Notes: generated by a model from the letters alone, not told the origin. Counted from the first letter of the stretch, positions 53,929-62,636 are shown. The stretch is DNA of 64,000 bases from an uncultured Flavobacteriaceae bacterium (GCA_947494325.1 CANLUS010000002.1:1-64000); one strand, 5' to 3'. Program-made: numbers and translations.

Positions 53929-54534
53929 ATGCAAGAACATCAACATTTCACGCTGCACAAACCTCATGGCTATTTAAGTCAGTTGATTAATAATCAAAAT
54001 AAGCGAAGAAATAAGAAACTATTAGGAGAATTGTATGACTTTCCAGTCGGTACGATGGCTATTGGTCGTTTAGATGAAACTTCTGAAGGCTTATTATTAC
54101 TCACTACAGATGGAAAGGTAAGTGAGTATGTAAGAAGTGCTAAAGTAGAGAAGGAGTATTATGTGTTGGTTGATGGAGCTATTGATGCAAATGCAATTGA
54201 GCAATTAAAACAAGGTGTAGCGATAAGTATAAAAGGCACTAAATATGTAACCAAGCCTTGTGCGGCATATATGAATCCATCGCTTGACAATTATCCAATT
54301 AGTGATCGAATAGTGCGTGATGAACGTCACGGACCTACAAGCTGGATTAGTATAACTATTACCGAAGGTAAGTTTCGACAGGTGCGCAAAATGACCGCTG
54401 CAGTTGGGTTTCCTACATTACGGCTCATACGAGTTCGTGTTGGAAAGGTTCATCTTAGGGGTGAAGTTGGTAACGTAAATAAGATTATGAAATACGATAT
54501 AGGAAATTATAAAGAATTCATTAAAAAAGAATAA
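53929..54534 (+). CDS. RluE/RsuA-family rRNA pseudouridine synthase
   Basis: A 201-residue pseudouridine synthase without the N-terminal S4 domain. The catalytic motif is GRLDETSEGLLLLT with nucleophile Asp49; further blocks are KEYYVLVDG, the TEGKFRQVRKM helix and the RLIRVRVG strand. Lack of an S4 domain fits RluE (U2457 of 23S rRNA) best among family members, although target assignment is by resemblance. It starts a short run with the TerB-like gene (10 bp) and the DUF3667 gene (26 bp). Confidence 0.9.
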   Translation: MQEHQHFTLHKPHGYLSQLINNQNKRRNKKLLGELYDFPVGTMAIGRLDETSEGLLLLTTDGKVSEYVRSAKVEKEYYVLVDGAIDANAIEQLKQGVAISIKGTKYVTKPCAAYMNPSLDNYPISDRIVRDERHGPTSWISITITEGKFRQVRKMTAAVGFPTLRLIRVRVGKVHLRGEVGNVNKIMKYDIGNYKEFIKKE

Positions 54535-54544
54535 TTTAGCTTTT

Positions 54545-54985
54545 ATGAATAAAGACAACCTAGATTGGTTAGACTGCTGCCTCTTTTTAATGTTGGCGAG
54601 TGCCGAAATTACCGATCATTATTTAACAGAAGAAGAGATCAATGCGATTCTTGAAAAAGCTCAAGGTTTGACTAATTTATTTCCCTTAGCGGAAAGTGTG
54701 TATGACCGTGAAATTATCATAGATAAGTTTAATAAAGCATCGCAATGGTATAATTACATAGGAGAAACGGCTCCACAAGGTAAAATGAACAAAGTTCTAA
54801 TGAATGAAGTTTTCGAATTAACGGCACATATGAAAATTCAGGATTGGTTTAATACGAATTTTGCTAAAACTTTAGTAGATGATTTGGTTGCTATTGCTCA
54901 GTCTGACGGAGAAGTGATACGTAATGAACAGCAGCTAATTAATAGAGTAGCGGCTGAATGGGGTTTAGTTCAACCATTTAGTTGA
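54545..54985 (+). CDS. TerB-like domain protein
   Basis: A 146-residue cytosolic, helical, acidic protein. The pattern of acidic helices, in which each half has an S/A-x-x-E/D-x-x-x-x-E type turn (LMLASAEITDHYLTEEEIN, IAQSDGEVIRNEQQLINRVA), matches the TerB/tellurite-resistance-type fold, which binds metal with Asp and Glu residues. Actual tellurite resistance is not implied. It is 10 bp after the pseudouridine synthase gene. Function unknown. Confidence 0.72.
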   Translation: MNKDNLDWLDCCLFLMLASAEITDHYLTEEEINAILEKAQGLTNLFPLAESVYDREIIIDKFNKASQWYNYIGETAPQGKMNKVLMNEVFELTAHMKIQDWFNTNFAKTLVDDLVAIAQSDGEVIRNEQQLINRVAAEWGLVQPFS

Positions 54986-55011
54986 AATTGAAAGCATTTA
55001 ATAGAATCTAG

Positions 55012-55713
55012 ATGATTTGTATTTCTTGTAATAATGAACATGAAGAAAAATTTTGCCCAAATTGTGGTGAGAAGAATGGCGTAAAAAAGATCACCTTACC
55101 GTCAATAATGGAAGATACATTTATATCAGTAACCGACATGGATAAAGGGTTTCTGTATAATTTGAAATCTCTTGTGTTAAATCCGAAACGCATTACTTCT
55201 GACTACATTAATGGTAAAAGAAAAGGAATATTAAATCCTGTTTCATTTCTGATTCTCTCGATAACATTTTACCTTGTGATGATTACCTTTTTTAAAATGC
55301 CAAGACCTCTTGGTGATAAGGAAGTGATTCTCGGAACTACGTATGGCAAATTTGGATATGTTATTGGGAAGTTTATTACGACTAATTTGAAATTCTTCTG
55401 GATTTTATCTATTATTCCTTTAGCTACTTCGATACAGTTAATTTTTAAAAAATATAACTTAATTGAAAATTTGGCAATTAGTTCTTTCATTATGGGACTA
55501 GCCATTTTGGCATCGGGAATAGGTTATCTATTTTTTAGAATTCCGATAATTTTCGACCCTGTATTATACCTTGTAATCATGTGGTTAGTCTATAAAGTAT
55601 TCAACGAACCAAAGAATAGAAGCGAAGTTTTTATATTAGCAGCTTCGGTACTTTTTTTATTTATACTTCACCTAGCCTTAATTATGACTATTATTGGAAT
55701 GATTGGTTCCTAG
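55012..55713 (+). CDS. DUF3667 zinc-ribbon membrane protein
   Basis: A 233-residue protein. The first 20 residues hold a zinc ribbon (CISCNNEH, CPNCGEKNG), followed by a charged stretch with LNPKRITSDYINGKRKGILNPVSFL, the DUF3667 signature. Four to five transmembrane helices follow (about 78-95, 130-150, 155-180, 183-205, 215-232). The ribbon should be cytosolic. A membrane-associated role is likely, but none is known. Third gene of the short run starting with the pseudouridine synthase. Confidence 0.83.
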   Translation: MICISCNNEHEEKFCPNCGEKNGVKKITLPSIMEDTFISVTDMDKGFLYNLKSLVLNPKRITSDYINGKRKGILNPVSFLILSITFYLVMITFFKMPRPLGDKEVILGTTYGKFGYVIGKFITTNLKFFWILSIIPLATSIQLIFKKYNLIENLAISSFIMGLAILASGIGYLFFRIPIIFDPVLYLVIMWLVYKVFNEPKNRSEVFILAASVLFLFILHLALIMTIIGMIGS

Positions 55714-55743
55714 TGATGTAACATAACACTTAATATTTATCTT

Positions 55744-56454
55744 ATGAAAAACGCCATACTAATTATCTCAAGTCTCTTTTTTTCAGTTTCTATGCTTGCA
55801 CAAAGTTTAATAGGAGCATGGGAAATGAATCACACTTCAAAATCGGGAACACAACTGAAGAGTGTTGTTGTTTTTTCAGATTGCTACCAAGTAATAAGTA
55901 CCTTTGAAGCAGCGACAGGAAAATTTATTAGTACGAATGGAGGTACTTGGAAACTAACGGGTGATACCATTACTGAGAAAGTAGAATTCCACACGACTAA
56001 CGTCGAAAAAGTAGGTACAGAAGTTAGTTTTAAGGTTGTCGTAAATGATTCTATCTTGAAGGCTGTTGGGAGTGATTTGGAGCTCAAAAGAATCGATAAA
56101 GGTCTTCCTGGAAAGTTACCAGGAGCTTGGCTCATGTCGGGAAGAAAACGTGATGGTAAGATCCAGGAACGCGATACCAGTAGACCAAGAAAGACTATGA
56201 AAATATTGTCGGGCACGCGTTTTCAGTGGATTGCATACAATACCGAAACTAAGCAATTTATGGGAACCGGAGGTGGTACATATACTACCAAGAATGGTAA
56301 GTATACCGAGCATATTGAGTTCTTTTCTAGAGATGATACTCGAGTAGGAGCCAGTTTACAATTTAACTATGAATTAATTGATGATGCATGGCATCATTCA
56401 GGTTTATCTAGTAAAGGAAAACCAATATATGAAATCTGGAGTCTTCGAAAATAA
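55744..56454 (+). CDS. Secreted protein with duplicated lipocalin-like domain
   Basis: A 236-residue protein with a signal peptide (1-19). The mature part contains two copies of one domain of about 105 residues. Both start with a GAW motif (LIGAWEM and LPGAWLM), then a threonine/lysine-rich strand, then a GGTWKLTGD / GGTYTTKNG turn, EKVEF / EHIEF, and a late VGTEVSFK / VGASLQFN strand. This looks like an internal duplication of a beta-barrel or lipocalin-like unit. No ligand is known. It stands between the DUF3667 and the MBL-fold genes on the plus strand, spacing 30 and 26 bp. Confidence 0.72.
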   Translation: MKNAILIISSLFFSVSMLAQSLIGAWEMNHTSKSGTQLKSVVVFSDCYQVISTFEAATGKFISTNGGTWKLTGDTITEKVEFHTTNVEKVGTEVSFKVVVNDSILKAVGSDLELKRIDKGLPGKLPGAWLMSGRKRDGKIQERDTSRPRKTMKILSGTRFQWIAYNTETKQFMGTGGGTYTTKNGKYTEHIEFFSRDDTRVGASLQFNYELIDDAWHHSGLSSKGKPIYEIWSLRK

Positions 56455-56480
56455 AGATCTTCTCCTCAAGTCAGTTAGAA

Positions 56481-57620
56481 ATGACTAAAATGAAAAAAGC
56501 ACTAAAAATTATAAAAAAAATGTTGATCTGGTTGGGAGTTGTACTAGGTGTTCTAGTAATTGTAGTACTATTATTTATTAATTTGAGTCCGGAATTTGGA
56601 GGTAAGGCCACCAAGAAACAGCGTGTTGCTTATGAGAAGTCAAAGAATTATAAAGATGGTAAGTTTATCAATATTGGCAACGTAACAATGGAAATGAGTG
56701 GTGGCGATGCTTGGAAAGCTACGAAGGGAATGTTAAGTCCCAAGGCTAATAGTAAACCCTCTAAAAATGTCGAAGTTGAATCTATTGATTCCTTGAATAT
56801 TGTGAGTTATAAAGGAAAAACCCGTTTAGTATGGTTTGGACACTCGACTTTTTTGGTACAGATTAATAATAAGCGTATTTTAATTGATCCGATGTTTGGT
56901 GATGTCCCTGCGCCACATCCATGGTTGGGTGTAAAGCGTTTTAGTAAGGAGTTACCTATTTCTATTGAAAAACTCCCAGAGATAGACGCCGTATTGATTT
57001 CACATGATCACTACGATCATTTAGATTACGGTTCAATAAAAAAATTGAAAGATAAAGTTAAGGCTTTTTATGTTCCATTGGGAGTAGGCGTGCATCTTGA
57101 AGCTTGGGGTGTAGAAAAAGAACGTATCTACGAATTAGATTGGTGGCAAGAGGCTCATTTAGAAGATCTAACATTTAGAGCAACGCCGGCTCAACATTTT
57201 TCTGGACGCAGTTTTACAGATAGAGCTAAAACACTTTGGTGCTCATGGATTTTGGAATCGTCTACCGAAAAGATCTTTTTTAGTGGTGATAGCGGTTATG
57301 CCGATCATTTTAAGAGTATTGGAGCTAAGTATGGACCTTTTGATTTTGCTATGTTAGAATGTGGGCAGTATAATAAACTTTGGCCGGTAGTACATATGTT
57401 TCCAGAGGAAACAGCGCAAGCCGGAGCTGATCTTCAGGCAAAAACGATTATGCCCATCCATTGGGGAGCTTTTAAATTAGCTCATCATAGCTGGACAGAC
57501 CCCGTTGAGCGTGTCACTAAAAAAGCCAATGAGTTAGGAATACATATAATTACACCTGCAATTGGGGAGCAGATTGAATTGGATAGTTTGGGAAAAACAG
57601 GTTCTAATTGGTGGGAGTAA
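56481..57620 (+). CDS. NAPE-PLD-like metallo-beta-lactamase fold hydrolase, membrane-anchored
   Basis: A 379-residue protein. A transmembrane anchor (about 12-35) is followed by a metallo-beta-lactamase-type domain with the metal motif SHDHYDHLDYG near 174-183 and later metal residues in AQHFSGRSFTDR, FFSGDSGYADHF and IHWGAF. This set and the wording of WFGHSTFLVQI match the NAPE-phospholipase-D/UlaG-like branch, so it may cleave phospholipid head groups or other phosphodiesters. The active site should face the periplasm. Substrate unproven. Convergent with the DUF2188 gene (6-bp gap). Confidence 0.85.
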   Translation: MTKMKKALKIIKKMLIWLGVVLGVLVIVVLLFINLSPEFGGKATKKQRVAYEKSKNYKDGKFINIGNVTMEMSGGDAWKATKGMLSPKANSKPSKNVEVESIDSLNIVSYKGKTRLVWFGHSTFLVQINNKRILIDPMFGDVPAPHPWLGVKRFSKELPISIEKLPEIDAVLISHDHYDHLDYGSIKKLKDKVKAFYVPLGVGVHLEAWGVEKERIYELDWWQEAHLEDLTFRATPAQHFSGRSFTDRAKTLWCSWILESSTEKIFFSGDSGYADHFKSIGAKYGPFDFAMLECGQYNKLWPVVHMFPEETAQAGADLQAKTIMPIHWGAFKLAHHSWTDPVERVTKKANELGIHIITPAIGEQIELDSLGKTGSNWWE

Positions 57621-57626
57621 ACAGGG

Positions 57627-57914
57627 TTAATCATTATAACTAATCCGATCACGAATACCACCGCTTTCTCTATGTATGATCACATCAGCCTTGCGCTTTC
57701 GCGCCAGACTTTTCGCTTTTCGAATCGCCGTTTCTTGTTTTCGATGTTTCGAAGTAACCCTTTTATTTCCTTCACGGCGTACAGCCCAGCCATCTTCATA
57801 TGGCACCACATGCTGATGCCAAGTTCTTTTTTTTGTGCGCGTACTTTTAAAAAATACCTCTACTAATTGACTTATAAAATCTAGGATAATACGAGAAGTG
57901 CTTCGCTCTGCCAT
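57627..57914 (-). CDS. DUF2188 domain protein
   Basis: A 95-residue basic protein. The C-terminal part contains the DUF2188 pattern: HVVPYEDGWAVRREGNKR, then a helix of Lys and Arg residues, then DVIIHRESGGIRDR. The N-terminal 25 residues are a less conserved extension. Function unknown. It starts 3 bp after the serine hydrolase gene, so it is the last gene of the three-gene unit with that gene and ppgK. Confidence 0.8.
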   Translation of the reverse strand: MAERSTSRIILDFISQLVEVFFKSTRTKKRTWHQHVVPYEDGWAVRREGNKRVTSKHRKQETAIRKAKSLARKRKADVIIHRESGGIRDRISYND

Positions 57915-57917
57915 GTG

Positions 57918-59138
57918 TTAGTTTAGTTTCTGTTCGTATTTCTCTAGGAGTTTCCAAATCCTAAAAAAAGACTTAACTACTTCTACATTATTATCATAAT
58001 CTGTATTGATAAAGAGCAGCTTTCCGATGTTTGTTTCGGGATTGAAGTACATAAAGGTTAATACACCTGGATCACCTCCGTTATGACCAACGCCATATTT
58101 ACCAAAATCCATAAAAATACCCGTATTTCCTTCACCAGCTTCTTCGCCTAATTGACTTACCGTCAATTGTTTTTTAAAGAGTTCGGCATAACTTTCTTTG
58201 CTAAGCAATACGCCATTGCCGTTATAGCCTTTGATTAATTCTCCAAGATATAGACTTAAGTCTGCTGTCGATGTGATCATGCCACCATCTGGATACGTAA
58301 GTAATCTATAATCAGCCAAGACTGTATCTCTATGTGCATAATTTTTGGATCGCTTAGAAATATCAATAGCTTCATTTGTCCAGCCAGAAGCTAACATGTT
58401 CAACGGTCGTAATATATGTTTCGTTGTAAAATCATCAAATGACATTCCGGTCGCTCCTTCAATAGCTAGTGCTGCCAGGGTAGCTCCAAGGTTAGTATAT
58501 TCGGCATCTGTACCTGGCGCCATTTCAGAAAAAGTTTCTGGCTCATACATGCTGCCTTGGGGCGTCAACACATTTTTAAGATAGTCAGACATTGACATGG
58601 AGCTTTCTGGGCCGCTAAAATAATCGAGAACTTTTGTTGTTTCAGGATATTGTACGGATAATGTTACGTACGACTTTCCATACCAATCGGTATCAATTAT
58701 ACTTGAAGTATGCGTAGCTAATTGTCTTAAAGTGATAGGTGTGTTTTTATATTTTGGATTCGAAACCTGAAACGGGATGAATTTGTTGACGGGATCATCT
58801 AACTGTAATTTTCCTAGTTCTTGAGCTTTTAATAAGGCAATCCCAATAAAAGTTTTTGAAATTGAACCGATATTTTGAATAGTTTGATGCGAATATGGAA
58901 TGCTATCAGAAACATTCGCATATCCAAAACCTTGATTATAGCGTACCGTATCATTTTTCAGTATGGCCGCCGCTAGCCCTACAATTGGGCCGTTGCTTAC
59001 AATACTATCCAATGCAATAGTCAATGAATCTAAAGTACTATTTACCGCCGTAGCGGTCACTTGTGGTGTATCTGTAGTATTTTTACAGTTCATAGTTAAT
59101 ACCACAAGAAGCACAAGAAAATATGGTTTTTTTAACAT
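57918..59138 (-). CDS. Serine hydrolase of the beta-lactamase (class C-like) family, lipoprotein
   Basis: A 406-residue protein with a lipobox LTMNC (lipidated Cys18). The catalytic motifs are SISK (Ser92 and Lys95), the tyrosine motif YTN at 214-216, and GHNGGDPG in place of the KTG motif. This is the pattern of class C beta-lactamases, DD-peptidases and esterases such as EstB; a true beta-lactamase activity cannot be claimed. It is cotranscribed with ppgK upstream (6 bp) and the DUF2188 gene downstream (3 bp). Confidence 0.88.
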   Translation of the reverse strand: MLKKPYFLVLLVVLTMNCKNTTDTPQVTATAVNSTLDSLTIALDSIVSNGPIVGLAAAILKNDTVRYNQGFGYANVSDSIPYSHQTIQNIGSISKTFIGIALLKAQELGKLQLDDPVNKFIPFQVSNPKYKNTPITLRQLATHTSSIIDTDWYGKSYVTLSVQYPETTKVLDYFSGPESSMSMSDYLKNVLTPQGSMYEPETFSEMAPGTDAEYTNLGATLAALAIEGATGMSFDDFTTKHILRPLNMLASGWTNEAIDISKRSKNYAHRDTVLADYRLLTYPDGGMITSTADLSLYLGELIKGYNGNGVLLSKESYAELFKKQLTVSQLGEEAGEGNTGIFMDFGKYGVGHNGGDPGVLTFMYFNPETNIGKLLFINTDYDNNVEVVKSFFRIWKLLEKYEQKLN

Positions 59139-59144
59139 GTTGTT

Positions 59145-59876
59145 TTATTTTGCAATAAGTGCAGCGCCAACAATACCAGCATTATTTTGAAATTGTGCAG
59201 CAATTACAGGAGTTTTTATCGTAATCTGTTGTTCATACCGATCAAGTTTTTTTGAGGCGCCACCACCAATAATAATGACGTCGGGAGAGGTTAAAGCATT
59301 TACAATTTTTAAAAACTTATTAAATCGTTTGCCCCATTCAGGATACGAGAGTCCGTCTCGCTTACGCGCTGAATCAGCTGCCCAATGTTCTATACACTTG
59401 TACTTTTTATATGGAATGGTTCCTAACTCTAAATTTGGTATTAAAGATCCGTTATAAAAAAGTCCGGAGCCTAAGCCTGTACCGATGGTAATCATCAGTA
59501 CGAGTCCGTTTTTTCCTTTTCCCGCACCAAAGGTCACTTCAGCAAGGCCTGCGGCGTCGGCATCATTACCAACGTGGAATTCGAGTCCGGTATGTTGCTT
59601 AAAGATATCTTCAACATTGGTACCTCGCCAGCTTTTATCTATATTACCGCTAGATCGCGCAATTCCATGAGAAATAATAGCTGGAAACCCACAACCCACT
59701 TTACCTTTCCAGTTAAAATGTTCAACTAACTGAGCTATAACATTGGCAACATCAGTTGGTTTAGCTCCTTGTGGTGTTGGAATACGATATTTTTCGGTAA
59801 CTAAAACGCCAGTATCGACATTTACAATGGCTCCTTTGATGCCGGTACCTCCAACATCAATTCCTAAAATTTCCAT
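59145..59876 (-). CDS. ppgK: Polyphosphate glucokinase (ROK-fold)
   Basis: A 243-residue ROK/PPGK family kinase that phosphorylates glucose with polyphosphate (and often ATP). The phosphate motif is GIDVGGTGIKG (4-14), followed by FPAIISHG, the NDADAAG catalytic segment, and ITIGTGLGSG. It lacks the CxCGxxGC zinc motif of ROK kinases and has the LELGTIPYKKYKCIEHWAA segment typical of PpgK instead. Presence of PpgK indicates use of polyphosphate. It is first in the unit with the serine hydrolase and DUF2188 genes. The 188-bp gap 59877-60064 upstream shows only an imperfect AGATG/CATCT hairpin (60022-60050). Confidence 0.87.
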   Translation of the reverse strand: MEILGIDVGGTGIKGAIVNVDTGVLVTEKYRIPTPQGAKPTDVANVIAQLVEHFNWKGKVGCGFPAIISHGIARSSGNIDKSWRGTNVEDIFKQHTGLEFHVGNDADAAGLAEVTFGAGKGKNGLVLMITIGTGLGSGLFYNGSLIPNLELGTIPYKKYKCIEHWAADSARKRDGLSYPEWGKRFNKFLKIVNALTSPDVIIIGGGASKKLDRYEQQITIKTPVIAAQFQNNAGIVGAALIAK

Positions 59877-60064
59877 GTATTTTGTTGTTATTTGGTTTAA
59901 GGTTTAAAAATGGTAATTCTCTACTGACTGAGCAAGCATTGTGAATAAGTGTTGATAAAGTACTCCCATCACCGCTGGCAATGTAAACTTAAACTTTAGT
60001 ACATTCTTAAAACGTTCAAATAGATGTTTAATACTTTAAATAAAGCATCTTAAATATTTTATTA

Positions 60065-61093
60065 TCAAAACATTAATTCTTGACCTTGCACAATAACATT
60101 GGGCCTTGCTTCCGGAATATCTTCTTCATCCAACATTTGTCTAATGTCAATTTCAATACCATTCGCTAATGTTGAAATAGGAACGTCATTATAGAGTCCT
60201 TCAAAAGGATTTTCACTATAGTCACCAATCATTTCCATCATTATGAATACCCATGATACTAAAACTGTTAAAGGGATAGTCAACCAAACAAATAATGGAT
60301 TGTCCATACCCGAAACAATATTTAACATAGCAAAAGGAAGTAATAGAATGAATATCCATACAAAAAAGAAATTTACCGAAGCATATTGTCTAGGAAAAGG
60401 AAAGTTTTTTATGCGTTCACACTTTCCTTGTAGCGTATAAAATTCTTTGATCATATTGGCAAGTTCCATATGTCTAAAATCCTCGATGAGATCTTTTTCT
60501 CGTAATGCCTTTAGGTAACTAGATTGAATGCTGAGTAGGTGGGATGTTTTATTGCCCTTCGTCATCATATAATTGTAATCACTTTCTGATAAATATGGTT
60601 TCAATTTTTCAAAATGATTCTCGTCACTATGAATTCCTGCTAGCTTTCGCATTGCCTCACTTTTTTTATCGCTGTGCTCCCAAGCACGTTTTTCTCGTAA
60701 TTGATATGTCAAGGCATGTAACCAAGCCACATGACAATGCACCACTGTTTTTCGAATCGTTAAAAGCGATTCATCTGGAAGGTTAACTTTCGAGAAGTGA
60801 TTGGAAATAAAATCACGAGACATGACAGTAAATGTGCGTGATGAATTCACAATTCCACCCCAAATTTTGCGTGCTTCCCATAAACGTTCGTAGCTTGAGT
60901 TATTTTTGAACCCTAAATAAAAGGAAACGGCAATACCGATCACTGAAATAGGCTGCCAAGGAATTACCAGCCATTTAAAGTCAAAAACTTGGTACAAAAC
61001 AACTGGAATCGCTGCAATAACAATAAATAATAAAATATACTTTTTGCTCCAATTGAGACTTCCTATTAAAGAATAGTGTTTTCCGACAAACAT
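60065..61093 (-). CDS. Bestrophin-like ion channel (UPF0187)
   Basis: A 342-residue membrane protein. The N-terminal helix 20-38 and the second region with GIAVSFYLGFKNNSSYERLWEARKIWG carry the bestrophin-family signature (YERWWE type). Further helices are at about 230-250 and 260-280, with a charged C-terminal tail. Bacterial bestrophins form pentameric, often cation-selective, channels. A single-gene unit; the adjacent DUF3307-SatD pair is 63 bp upstream on the same strand and could read into it. The channel's ion selectivity is not predicted here. Confidence 0.88.
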   Translation of the reverse strand: MFVGKHYSLIGSLNWSKKYILLFIVIAAIPVVLYQVFDFKWLVIPWQPISVIGIAVSFYLGFKNNSSYERLWEARKIWGGIVNSSRTFTVMSRDFISNHFSKVNLPDESLLTIRKTVVHCHVAWLHALTYQLREKRAWEHSDKKSEAMRKLAGIHSDENHFEKLKPYLSESDYNYMMTKGNKTSHLLSIQSSYLKALREKDLIEDFRHMELANMIKEFYTLQGKCERIKNFPFPRQYASVNFFFVWIFILLLPFAMLNIVSGMDNPLFVWLTIPLTVLVSWVFIMMEMIGDYSENPFEGLYNDVPISTLANGIEIDIRQMLDEEDIPEARPNVIVQGQELMF

Positions 61094-61156
61094 GCATGAA
61101 AGATTATGAGTTAATATGCAACTAAAATAGCCTTTTCCAGTGTACTGCGCAATAGC

Positions 61157-61870
61157 CTAGAGCATTGGTAGTAACATGTTGTACACAACTCCCGCTAAAA
61201 TAGCGAGTCCAAAACTCAAGAGAGTTCCTATGAGAACATATTCCGTCAATTTTCGATCTTTACCACTGGTGAGATCCCCAAAACGAAAAACCGATTTAGC
61301 TGCAATTAAGAAGCCAACAGCCGACCATATCCCTGCAACTACAAAGCCAAAAACTAATAAACGTTCTAACATCCCAATATATTTACCAGCACCATCGATT
61401 GATTTTCGATCAGTGTTTATTTGAATATCCCAGGGTGCAATAAGTTGTTTAATACAAACTGAAAAAGCATAGGTAACTAAGATTACGAAAATACAGGTAA
61501 GTATAATGTGAGGGCTAAATATCTGTGCAACATCTATAGTAAAGGGTAAATAGTAGTAGCTTACCCCAATAAGCACTAGTATATGTGCCAATTGGTCGAT
61601 GACAAACAAGAAGCGTTCGTTTTTTTTATTGCTGAGATATAGTTTAATCACGTCGATAATGAAATGAGATATGATCACTATGATTATGGCAATGGTAAAA
61701 TCAAATTGCAAGAGTGTAATTAAGGCCAATAAATGAATGGCCATATGTAAATACAGATATTTAGAGGTGATTTTATATTGTTTCTTATGCTTAACCCAGG
61801 TGTCAGATTGGAATAAAAAATCTCCTATTAAATGCGCTAAGATTAGTTTGAGAAAGAGAGGTGTTAGCAT
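61157..61870 (-). CDS. DUF3307 membrane protein, partner of the SatD-like gene
   Basis: A 237-residue integral membrane protein with about seven hydrophobic helices. The DUF3307 signature is at the N-terminus (LILAHLIGDFLFQSDTWV, then HKKQYKITSKYLYLHM), with an HFIIDVIKLYL helix further on. Function unknown. Its start overlaps the end of the SatD-like gene by 7 bp, so the two are translationally coupled and should act together. No catalytic motif is evident. Confidence 0.85.
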   Translation of the reverse strand: MLTPLFLKLILAHLIGDFLFQSDTWVKHKKQYKITSKYLYLHMAIHLLALITLLQFDFTIAIIIVIISHFIIDVIKLYLSNKKNERFLFVIDQLAHILVLIGVSYYYLPFTIDVAQIFSPHIILTCIFVILVTYAFSVCIKQLIAPWDIQINTDRKSIDGAGKYIGMLERLLVFGFVVAGIWSAVGFLIAAKSVFRFGDLTSGKDRKLTEYVLIGTLLSFGLAILAGVVYNMLLPML

Positions 61871-62466
61871 AATGTTTTGATTTTTTTCTGGTAGAGTTGT
61901 AATAATTTTAGAATCTCATCGTATCCAGCTCTGCTCAAAGCTTCGCTAATACTGCTTTGCGATTTGTCAAGCATGTTTGCTAATGCTCGCTGACTCAGAT
62001 CTTGATTGCGTAGAGCGGCTCTGACTATGGTAGCTGTTGCTGGCAGCCATCCATTCATTGTTAGTAAGGCCAATTCAAGTAAAAGATTGATGTATTCATC
62101 GATTTCTGGAGAATTACTTTGCAATGCTAAATTTGTTTTTTTTAAACGATCAAAACATTCACCAGAATTTATAAAGGCGGTACCATTTGAGGAAGTAACT
62201 TGAGGAGAAGTATAATTCTTTTCACCGATACCAATGGCAATGCGCACATCAAGATTCTTTTCCTTTTTGATGCTGGCTTTGATATATATGGCAGCTTCTA
62301 ATGCTCGTAAAGGATCGATTTCAAGCTGAAAACTATCTCCACGGTAAATTTCCCAATGCGTAGGTTCTGATCCGAAAAAAGCTAATGCATCCTTTAGATT
62401 CAGAATCCAATCAGGGGTGGTGCCTTGTTTAGAATTGATGATGTCACCTGTTAATACTGCTGTCAT
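61864..62466 (-). CDS. SatD-family protein with C-terminal HTH
   Basis: A 200-residue cytosolic protein. The N-terminal half has the SatD pattern (VLTGDIINSKQG at 4-15, YRGDSFQLEI near 41, VRIAIGIGEK near 75). The C-terminal 55 residues look like a helix-turn-helix: SQRALANMLDKSQSSISEALSR reads as a helix, turn, recognition helix. SatD is known from Streptococcus acid-tolerance loci, without a settled biochemical role. Its promoter region holds five CCGATA half-sites (62504-62565), so it is probably a self-regulating DNA-binding protein. It is the first gene of the pair with the DUF3307 gene. Confidence 0.82.
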   Translation of the reverse strand: MTAVLTGDIINSKQGTTPDWILNLKDALAFFGSEPTHWEIYRGDSFQLEIDPLRALEAAIYIKASIKKEKNLDVRIAIGIGEKNYTSPQVTSSNGTAFINSGECFDRLKKTNLALQSNSPEIDEYINLLLELALLTMNGWLPATATIVRAALRNQDLSQRALANMLDKSQSSISEALSRAGYDEILKLLQLYQKKIKTLC

Positions 62467-62483
62467 TTAATAATTCTTTGTGA

Positions 62484-62514
62484 CAAATATATCTCTTTTA
62501 TTACCGATATCCAA
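62484..62514 (-). promoter_or_regulatory. Predicted promoter of the SatD-like/DUF3307 pair
   Basis: On the minus strand: TTG at 62512-62514, 20-bp spacer, TATATTTG at 62484-62491, which ends 18 bp before the ATG. A full match to the Bacteroidota pattern. The -33 element sits at the centre of the first palindrome of the operator array. Confidence 0.75.
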
Positions 62515-62565
62515 AAATATCGGCTTTTTTACCGATAATTAAAAATATCGGCTTTTTTACCGATA
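62504..62565. promoter_or_regulatory. Operator array: five CCGATA half-sites at 14-bp steps
   Basis: CCGATA or its complement TATCGG occurs at 62504-62509, 62518-62523, 62532-62537, 62546-62551 and 62560-62565. Start points are exactly 14 bp apart and the orientation alternates, giving overlapping palindromes with 8-bp spacers and a 28-bp direct repeat (62504-62531 and 62532-62559). The spacers are A/T-rich. The first palindrome spans the -33 element of the SatD-like promoter and part of its spacer. The likely ligand is the HTH of the SatD-like protein encoded 38 bp away. rdgB is divergent and could also be affected. Confidence 0.85.
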
Positions 62566-62636
62566 AATATTCATATATATAACGCATTAATTAACACTTA
62601 TTGTCTTGCAGGTTGTAGTTTTTATTATTTTTGAGC

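Noticed and set aside
58000-59138. Beta-lactamase as an antibiotic-resistance gene
   Set aside because: The motifs are shared by DD-peptidases and esterases, and GHNGG replaces KTG; resistance is not supported.
60022-60050. AGATG/CATCT hairpin downstream of the bestrophin gene
   Set aside because: The stem has a bulge and no T tract, so I do not call it a terminator.
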